64,000 nucleotides of DNA. Source: Corynespora cassiicola (lineage: Eukaryota > Ascomycota > Dothideomycetes > Pleosporales > Corynesporascaceae). How positions within the stretch are numbered: the first letter of the stretch is position 1; each line of letters opens with the position of its first letter. The notes under the pieces were generated by a model that saw only the letters and a program-made list of their open reading frames with translations, did not search any database and was not told the origin of the DNA. Made by a program: the position numbers and the translations under genes. The stretch covers positions 2,046,001-2,110,000 of the forward strand of contig JAEUWY010000004.1 of the NCBI GenBank assembly GCA_022059125.1, written 5' to 3'. This document shows positions 55,115 through 64,000 of the stretch, in pieces.

Positions 55115-57227
55115 CTATGTATCCAAGGGTGAACCTTGCCAGGGCATCATGGTGTCCCATATGAAGCCTGAGATATTATCCTCAATCTCTCCCATCCAAG
55201 CCGCATCAGTGAAAGACCAAAACGTATCATTCCCAAGTAGACCATCAACATCTGGCAACACACCATCGCCATGGCTGATTCCCGGTATCTGTTGATTGCC
55301 TAGAACGGAAATCGGATCTTCGGTAAGTTCAGATAGCTGCGCAGATTCAAGCGGAGACGATGGTTGAGCTGAACGTGCCCATGTGTTTGAGCTAAGCGTA
55401 TCGACTTCCCCATTGAGCGTCTCGAATATTTGTGCGTATGCAGATACATCAGGCATTTGGATAGCAAGCCACGATAGTATTTTCCCCGCTTTTTCTAATG
55501 TGTCGCGACAGGCCGATAGGGCAGGAAAACAGGTTAATGTGTCCAAGCCGATGTCTTCTAACCAGGTGTCAATGCCGACATCCGAGTCGCTGTGTTCCTT
55601 CGGGTGATTCCTTCCAATGTGCATCTGTGTTTTGATAACGGATACGGTAATCAGCCCTGAGACGAGTATCAAGCGCATGAATGCCCGACTGTATGTAGCG
55701 AGGTTAGTCTGCCAGAGGATGTTGAAGCATTCAATGATCCGTTGGGCTGCCTGGAGACAAAGCAAAAGAAACTTGTCCCGCATGCTCGACGATTTTGCCG
55801 GGAGCTTATTGATGGCTACTCGAAATAGCCATAGTCTTGCTTCCTGATATGTCAACTCAAAGAACTCCTGGGTGTTGTAGAAACAATGACTAGCCTCGAA
55901 TACCGGTGCCTGATGTCTCCACGATTTTAATTGCGCATGAAAGTTGCGAAGCATCATGATATCCGGATTGTCTAATGAATTCGGGGCCCTGGGGAACTGG
56001 CAGTATGCCGAGGCATGGATGGTGGAAGTAATGCGTCCCAGACGAACCAAGTGATTGAACACAGACTCCGATGGCTCATTAGGAAGCTCGGCATCAATTA
56101 GTGAATCATCAATAGTGAAGGGTCGGCCAAGCATCGAAGAGGCAAAGCGATCTAGCAAATAGCTTTCCCAAAAGACTCTTCCGCATCTTTGACTTCCAGC
56201 AGTAGTTATGGTGGGACATTGAGTTCCTTGACGATGGAGTTGCAATTCTATACATATGCGAACACATAGGCGGGCAAGCTCCCAGATTGAGCAGCCTAAA
56301 ACTAGTTAATGACATAGGACAGGAGATAAGAATTAGTCGTCTCACCAATATTGTAATACACACCAAAAAGAGCAATCAGTAATAGATTTTCGACGTCACT
56401 GATAGAGCTAAAGCTGCTTTCGGATGGGGGATTTACCTCCAATGCAGCAGTGAAAAACCCAAACGGGTGTAGATGGGTGACGCGATCACGGAAGAGCCTA
56501 ATATTTCCAATTGCAAGGATCATGTAGAGTTGGTAAAGGTTGCGTCTCTGGGGCGGCGATAGTGACGCCAAGGGGCCTCGGTGATGAGCCTCTTCTGCAT
56601 AGACGTTGTCCAGAAGAGCGTATTTCTCGTCCCTGTCAAGGAACGGATGACAGATGTGAAATTCACGAAAGCTGAGACGTTTTGTCAATATATTGAGTAT
56701 ACAATCGGAAGATGGTACTGACTACTCTGCGACTGCAGCCAAGGCCACGTCACGAGAAGGCAGATGGTGGGGCGCGTGATACTCTATAGCGGGCTCTTGG
56801 CTCGCGAGTAACGAGCTGCTTTGTCTGCGGATTGAATCGACGACGGGTTGTATGAAGCTGATGCTACACTCGGGTCCAACGAAGCGCGTGGATTCGGATG
56901 TTGGGTGGGATTGGACATCATGCTGGGCGTCGTCGGAGACGGGTGCAAGTAGTGCCTCAAGTCGAGCCACCTTTTGCTCCAGGCCATGGACTTCTCTGAA
57001 ACGATTAGACCAGCCATGTCGCAATGGAGTTATGCTCACGCCCGTGTATAATCACGTGTGGTGGAATAGTCTGCAACGATGCACGGTACGGCGGCTTTGG
57101 AGCACCCAGCACAGGACGGGAACTCTGAGTCGCACTTGACTTTGCGTAGGCGGCATCGTTTGCAAGCAAAGCTGGCCAGCTTGGAGCTCAGGATAGCGTC
57201 TGTAGACCACGGTCGCTTGCTCGACAT
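55115..57227 (-). CDS. Zn2Cys6 transcription factor (cluster regulator 2)
   Basis: Exons 57040-57227, 56723-56995, 56346-56671 and 55115-56295, all phase-consistent, give 655 residues. The cluster A-C-K-R-C-R-L-R-K-V-K-C-D...C-A-G-C-S-K-A-A-V-P-C is at about 21-49. T-T-R-D-Y-T-R-A joins across intron 1 to a coiled coil (V-H-G-L-E-Q-K-V-A-R-L-E-A). The fungal-specific transcription factor domain follows (C-H-P-F-L-D near its start; R-V-F-W-E-S-Y-L-L-D-R and G-R-P-F-T-I-D-D). It ends 48 bases from the convergent dehydrogenase. It is a second regulator at the right edge of the alternating cluster; whether it controls the cluster or lies outside it is open, since no cluster element is visible just upstream of its start. 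Confidence 0.93.
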
Positions 57228-58387
57228 GTTGTCATATATTACAGGAAGCTAGCAACGGTGAAGTGGGAAGTAGAGAATGGATTCCCTTGTCGGTTCATCG
57301 ATGGTCCATGGGGCCTTGTACAGCAAGGCCGATGACCTGTAGGGTGATGACCGGTTCCAAGCCCACTCGTGCGAGATGCGTGTGCAGAAAGCTGGACAGT
57401 GAAGAGCTAGGACATGAATGTCGACATGGACGTCCACATGCAGGGGGCTTAGTCAGCGCCGAGGACATGCAAACCGCACAAACAGCAGGGGTGCGCGGCG
57501 AAGCGCTCGCTGTTTGATAGGGCTCAGCTATCACACAGTTCACAGCACCTGCACGCCGCCAACCCGCCATCCCGTCTGCCCCTCGATATACTGGACTGTG
57601 CCTGCCTGCCGATGGAGACGCGGCAGCTGCTCAGTCTGAGAGAAGGATCCGTCGTGGCGTCTTGGTGCCCTGTCCCCTAAGCTCCAGCCTCCGCCCCAGG
57701 TACGTCCCGCCATGCCCTCTGCTGTGCCCAGCGCTGCTCCTCCACCCTCTCCACCTCGCTCGCTATCGCGAAGTGTCCGCCATGTCCCCCGGCGGGGAGC
57801 ACGCCGCACCGTCCGCCATCGCCTTCGCCGTCGCCGCCGCCGCCGCTGCTGCCGGGCACCCGGCTAATCCGCGTCCGCTGCCAGAAAGCCACCGTCGCAA
57901 CCAGAGCAGCAGCTCTGCCTCGCTGCCGCCCAGCGTGCCGCCCGCCCTCAGGAACAAAGCCGAGCCCGCGCACGCCGCGACGCCGCCGCACCCCGCCCTG
58001 TTCGCCCTGCCCCTAGCATACACACATGCGAGCGCCATTGCCAGCTCAGAGGCCTCGACTACCGATTCGCCTTCCGAGTTGACGTCGTCTTCGTCGCGGG
58101 ACTCGCTGCCCGTCCTGGACCCGGCTGCCGAAGTGCGCCGCGGTGAAAGCACCCAGAAGCAGCCCAGGAACGCCAGACGCCCCAAGCAGCACAAGCCGGC
58201 GCCCCGATGGAGTAGGGGCGGTGCTGGCTCCTCCGACGACACTGGCTCCGATCGCAACCCGCGCACCCACCACCCCCCAAACGCGCCCCAGTCGCCTCAA
58301 TCGCCCCAGCCCGCCCGCCCTGCCAGCAAGCAGCGCTCGCACCCCCAAGCCGCCTCTAGCAGCCCAGCAGCTCACCAGGCCCGATTA
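57228..58387. promoter_or_regulatory. Region between regulator 2 and PAN3
   Basis: Divergent promoter region of about 1.16 kb. The right part (57662-58387) is an open, Ala/Ser/Pro-rich frame continuous with the PAN3 start, including an ATG at 57782; I treat it as probable 5' untranslated region but list it as a possible extension. Confidence 0.5.
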
Positions 58388-60613
58388 ATGGCAACGGCCT
58401 TTGGAGGCCCCTCGGGTGATTCGCGGCGAGGGGTCTCATCTCCTCGACCAAAAGCTCGCGGTACGAAGGTTTGGCTCTACCCGCTGCCCGATGCATTTCT
58501 AACCTGGTTAACGTAGAAGCAAAGAACACTCATTGCCGCAATGTCCACATCTACGGCCACTGCCGCTATGAGAACAGTGAGTCCTCCCCCCGCCAGCCAC
58601 GCACCCCCCGCCTATTCACCCATTAACCCCGCTCAGCCTGCCCCTACATCCACGACCCGTCCAAGGCGAGCCTGAACGAAAATTCAAAGAAGAAATTCAA
58701 CGTCGACTCCCCCTCCTTCACTCCGCTCCAGGCCAGCACCAATGGCTCGTTGACCCCGTCCTCGCGCAGCGCAGCCATTTCCCCCAAAGCTGCAAATGCC
58801 GCCATCTTCACCCCGAAGTCGCAGCGATCGAGTGAGTTTGGCCGACGCATGGGGAATTTTGCCGCCGATTTTGCTGACCGTTCCAGCCACGAGCACGCCC
58901 AGCCTGCACACAAAGGAGCCTGCGATAGAATGGCACCCACAAGAATTCCAGGAATTCGTGCCCCAGGGCTTCGAGGGCCAGATGGTACGTATCACTCTGT
59001 GATATCCCGGTCTCTGCTCAACCATGCAGGTCGATCCCAGCGCCTCGGCATCTGTACTGGGCTACGATCCTTTCAGCACGCCCGCCGCCATGCCCGCCGT
59101 TACTGGCGCTGGCCACCAACCACCGTCCATGAATCCTTATATCCAGGACCCAAGCGGGCTCTCGGGCGCGTCCTTCTACCAAAACGCACACCCATACCAA
59201 ACCTCGCCCGCTTACCACCTCTATTGGCCCATTGGCCCGCAACCCACGGGGCTTCTTGCATACCAGCGTACCGCGCATGATTTCTTCATTCCGGACTCCA
59301 TCCGGGAAGATTTGCAAAAGAAGGCAGAAGTTGCTCGGCAGGTTGTGCCCAATTCGACGCTCCCAGTCATAGAGCAGTATCATTCACTCTTTGTTCTAGA
59401 CACATCACAGCAGAACAACCCGCCACTCTTCGGTTACCCAAGCAGAGTGTACAAGGCTGTTTCCAGCAAGGATGGCAACACGTATGCTCTGCGGCGACTT
59501 GAAAACTTCCGTCTGACGAACGAGACCGCCATCCGCTCCGCCCAAACATGGAAACGTATCTTGAACGGCAGTGTGGTTACGATCCATGAGGCCTTTACGA
59601 CTCGAGCATTCGGCGACAGCTCGCTCATCATTGTGACCGATTACCACCCAAACTCAAAGTCTCTCGCCGAGGAACATTTCAAGCCACAGCCCATGCAGAG
59701 GTACAACAGACAAGCTCCATCCTCCGTCGTCCCAGAGCAGGTCCTGTGGGGTTATCTAGTACAGATTGCATCCGCACTCAAGGCCATCCATGGCGCTAAC
59801 CTCGCCGCCCGACTTATTCACCCTTCCAAGGTGTTGTTGACTTCCAAGAGCCGTGTTCGACTAAACGCCTGTGCTATTTTGGATGTCGTGCAGCACGAAA
59901 GCGCACGTCCATTATCGGAGTTGCAGGCCGACGATCTCTTGCAGCTCGGACGCCTCATTCTTTGCATTGCCACCGGTAACCCCAATGCGCATACAAACAT
60001 GCAAAAGTCCATGGATCATATTACCCGAGCCTATACGCCCCGACTGAAGGAATGCATACAGTGGTTGCTTAATCCGCTGCCCGCTCCAGGCACACCCACC
60101 TCGCCATCCGCCGCACCCGCAATGCAAAAGGACATTGATACCTTTTTAGGGGGCATTGCTGACCAGATTCCGGCCGTTTTTGACAGCGAGCTCCACGCAC
60201 ACGATGCACTGACTAATGTTCTTAGCCGTGAGCTCGAGTCCTCACGTCTGGTTCGCCTGCTGATCAAACTTAATTTTATCAACGAACGACCCGAGCTGGA
60301 TGCTTCGCAGCAGGTCGCAGGGGGGGCGACGCCTGCGCCGTCTTCCGTGTGGGCAGAGACAGGCGAGCGGTACTACCTCAAGCTCTTCCGCGACTATGTA
60401 TTCCACCAGGTCGATGCCAACGGTCATCCTGTGACCAACCTGGCCCATGTTCTCGATTGTCTCAACAAACTGGATGCGGGAAGTGACGAAAAAATAGCGC
60501 TAGTCAGCCGCGACGAACAAAACGTTTTGATTGTCAGCTACAGGGAATTGAAGCGAGGGTTGGAGTCTTCATTCCAGGATCTAGTCCGAGCAGCACGAGG
60601 CAGTGGAAAGTAG
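58388..60613 (+). CDS. PAN3: PAN2-PAN3 deadenylation complex subunit PAN3
   Basis: Exons 58388-58460, 58517-58576, 58637-58831, 58887-58984 and 59030-60613 give 669 residues. PAN3 recruits the PAN2 exonuclease to poly(A)-binding protein for mRNA poly(A) trimming in the cytoplasm. The N-terminal CCCH zinc finger (C-R-N-V-H-I-Y-G-H-C-R-Y-E-N...C-P-Y-I-H) is assembled from exons 2 and 3. A PAM2-like, disordered region follows, then the pseudokinase domain (about 250-530) and the C-terminal helical knob ending K-R-G-L-E-S-S-F-Q-D-L. The start M-A-T-A-F-G-G-P-S-G-D-S-R-R matches fungal orthologues as I recall them; the frame is open upstream. All joins are in phase. Confidence 0.95.
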
Positions 60614-61331
60614 GACACCTCCACTCCTAGTCCGCCGGGTCTCATGCGAAAAGGGTATGATTCATAATGTGGACGTGTTGCTGGATTGGGACGCGCAAAC
60701 ATCGTCGTTCCAAGTTTGCTTATATTTTTTGGAGAGTATGACGAAGTAGAGAGAGAGGAGCGAGGACATACACAGCGATAGTTATGAATAACGTTCCAAC
60801 TTCACGCTAGCCGTTCCACCTTGAATTTGAGGGATCACAGCTGTGCACAACTAGTGATTGTCCGCCTTTCAGCCTATTTGGACAGAGCGAGACTTTGAGG
60901 TCTAATACCGATGCACTCTTCTAGCCAGGCCACCACGCATCTTCGCATCGCTTTGAAACGAAGCGCTGTACCCATGGGCGGATGCCCCTCTCCTGACCGA
61001 GAATCACATGAGGTCGGGTGAGGATAGCTCTAGGGTAACGTCATTGCTCCAACATCCTCAAAAACCGTACCGTTGGCCTTTATCGCGCCATGGCTTGTCG
61101 GGTCTATTCATAATGTCGACTATACTACGGCCTCTTGCGCGTTCATTCTGCACCTCTCGGTCGGCGCTAACTCGGCTGCAACTGCCGTCACACGCATGGA
61201 CGAGCCCACTTTCAAGCCCCCCCGCCGCCGTCGCACTCGGAGCACCCGTTACCCCTCGCCGACCCTGTGAGATCTTTTGTCCCACATCTTACACCACCTT
61301 CTCATCACAACCACGACGAAGACTTAGAACA
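60614..61331. promoter_or_regulatory. PAN3 3' flank and adenosine kinase promoter/leader
   Basis: About 720 bases. The last third contains an ATG at 61113 that opens a frame continuous with the adenosine kinase (see findings). No separate gene. Confidence 0.6.
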
Positions 61332-62691
<1,360 letters not shown>

Positions 62692-63435
62692 GCGCCACAT
62701 GAGTGAGCGCAGGCTCGTGAATTTCAACAATCTACGAGGGCGATGGCGGCGAAATCGGCCGGCTCGCATTTGCATACTGAGCTCGGCCTAAAATGCTGGG
62801 CCGGGCCTCGGTTCCAACATCAGAGGTGTTTGGCGCATGGGAGAGGAAAATGTGGCTGTTCAACAGTAATTCGGCTACGGTATGAGGAATGGGATGTGAA
62901 ATGTTCAACAATATACCAGGCGAGCAAACGCTCGGTCAAAAGTAGGATAGGAGAAGAAAATCAATCACAAAGACGCCAATCTTGACAATGATCATTTTTG
63001 AGTCCCATTTTACCATTGCATTTTGCCCAGATGGGGTGTTGGGCATTAATCCAGGGCTGATCGGCCCGCGTATCTACGTATTATGATCCAGCTTAAAGAG
63101 AAACGCAGTTCAAAGTAGAACTATGCGTGTATGAGGCCTCCGGACGGGGTAGGCCTGTTCGACAAGGCTCTGAGAACGTACAGGTCCTCGACCCCAAGCC
63201 TATAATGGAGTCGGTCTGCAGTCGTATGTGGTTCCACCCTACCCATCATCTCCTGTCTATGCAGACATCCCAGCACGGCCAGCCGAGCCTCACCTCCCAG
63301 GAGCGTCAATAGTCAATCCGCGCAGTCACGCTCAGTGAAGCCACTTTTCACAAGAGTGTTAGTGGGATGATAGGGGAACTCATAGTTGATGATGATGATG
63401 TGCTCCATCACCTTAGAAGAAAGAACAATCAGAAT
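62692..63435. other. Intergenic region between convergent genes
   Basis: It carries the 3' flanks of adenosine kinase (plus) and the C2H2 gene (minus). No further gene is supported. Confidence 0.5.
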
Positions 63436-64000
63436 CTAGGGTTTCGTACGGCCAAGGGCACGGTTCTGGACCGAGCGTGGGATGAAGGCCAGAGCGGACA
63501 TGCTAGAAGAGAGTGAGTCCATAGGATCAGATGCAGCCTCAGACGGGTTGGCCGATTCTTTTGCTGGCGGGATGGAAGTTTCAGGGGTCTTTTGAGCAGT
63601 GCCCGGTGCATCAGCGTAGCTGCGCCCGCCGCCGCCGCGACCGTGGCCTGGCTTTTCCAACTTTTCTGGCAGGCCTGCCTTTCTGCCCGATAACTGGACA
63701 GGAGCACGAGGCGCATTCTTGATCTCGTCCTTGGAGACGGGTTTGGTCTGGACCAGGTCACGAGCAACATCCATGGGCTCACCATCTCCCGCACCGCCGG
63801 CGGCGGCCTTTTGCTCGCCCACCTTGCCGCCCTGATTCCAGCGGCGGTCCGGAATGAGCAGGTCTAGCCTGCCATCGATGCCGTTCTTGATAATGGTGAA
63901 GTCGTACTGCTTCTGGAAACCGTGCTTGTCGATGCAGTGGAGCCTGCGCTTCTGCGGGGAGCCGCACACCTTGTCGCAGCCCTCGACGAGACAGGCGTAC
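63436..64000 (-). CDS. C2H2 zinc-finger protein, 3' part only (runs off the window)
   Basis: The open frame reaches the right edge, so only the C-terminal 188 or so codons are present. At the edge a zinc-finger motif reads Y-A-C-L-V-E-G-C-D-K-V-C-G-S...H-C-I-D-K-H-G-F, a C-x4-C...H-x5-H pattern. It is followed by Y-D-F-T-I-I-K-N-G-I-D-G-R and a disordered region with a Gly/Arg stretch (G-R-G-G-G-G-R) and Ser/Pro-rich segments, ending S-A-L-A-F-I-P-R-S-V-Q-N-R. It is probably a nuclear or RNA-associated protein; no more can be said without the N-terminus. Confidence 0.85.
   Translation of the reverse strand, partial: YACLVEGCDKVCGSPQKRRLHCIDKHGFQKQYDFTIIKNGIDGRLDLLIPDRRWNQGGKVGEQKAAAGGAGDGEPMDVARDLVQTKPVSKDEIKNAPRAPVQLSGRKAGLPEKLEKPGHGRGGGGRSYADAPGTAQKTPETSIPPAKESANPSEAASDPMDSLSSSMSALAFIPRSVQNRALGRTKP

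Noticed and set aside
57763..58266. Long minus-strand frame opposite the PAN3 leader
   Set aside because: GC-rich antisense frame, low-complexity, mirrors the open plus frame.

Overview
The window is nuclear DNA of a filamentous ascomycete (Pezizomycotina; a class-level placement would be a guess). The reasons are short introns (about 45-85 nt) with GT...AG ends, Zn2Cys6 transcription factors, a con-10 type conidiation protein, a NACHT/STAND protein, an RTA1-type membrane protein, a CBM18-GH18 chitinase-like giant and fungal housekeeping genes (LEU2-type, PAN3, adenosine kinase). I see no CRISPR array, rRNA, convincing tRNA or intact transposon. I resolved 25 protein-coding loci, most of them by joining exons across phase-matched introns.

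Layout. 0.4-3.7 kb: a small cysteine-rich secreted protein, con-10, and a lytic-polysaccharide-monooxygenase-like secreted protein. 6.2-7.1 kb: a hemerythrin-like gene broken by one frameshift. 8.1-9.5 kb: 3-isopropylmalate dehydrogenase, with two micro-exons. 9.7-13.3 kb: a NACHT-type NLR-like protein with an internal 57-bp duplication. 15.2-16.5 kb: a tandem pair of paralogous secreted, GPI-like small proteins. 17.0-19.8 kb: a PHD-finger protein. 20.3-21.7 kb: a 2-hydroxyacid dehydrogenase. 22.9-24.9 kb: an amino acid/choline-type permease. 25.4-27.1 kb: a P450.

27.8-34.1 kb: a Zn2Cys6 regulator (one reading-frame problem) divergent from an NmrA-like reductase, then an MFS exporter; a perfect 19-bp CGG...CCG palindrome lies in the shared promoter. 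34.1-37.1 kb: gene-free. 37.1-38.2 kb: an RTA1-like protein. 39.1-44.4 kb: a 1709-residue GH18 chitinase-like protein whose catalytic glutamate is replaced, divergent from an unknown secreted protein that needs a GC-AG intron.

46.9-57.2 kb holds six genes in strictly alternating orientation: P450, organic-anion-type MFS importer, Zn2Cys6 regulator, HpcH/HpaI aldolase, D-2-hydroxyacid dehydrogenase, second Zn2Cys6 regulator. Both of its internal divergent promoters carry the same 15-bp element, CGG-N4-CCG-YCCGA (one copy and three copies). I read this as a small, probably co-regulated catabolic cluster for an unknown 2-oxo acid or its precursor; this is the most interesting system in the window. 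58.4-64 kb returns to housekeeping genes: PAN3, adenosine kinase (with an in-frame upstream mitochondrial-presequence-like extension) and the 3' part of a C2H2 zinc-finger gene running off the right edge.
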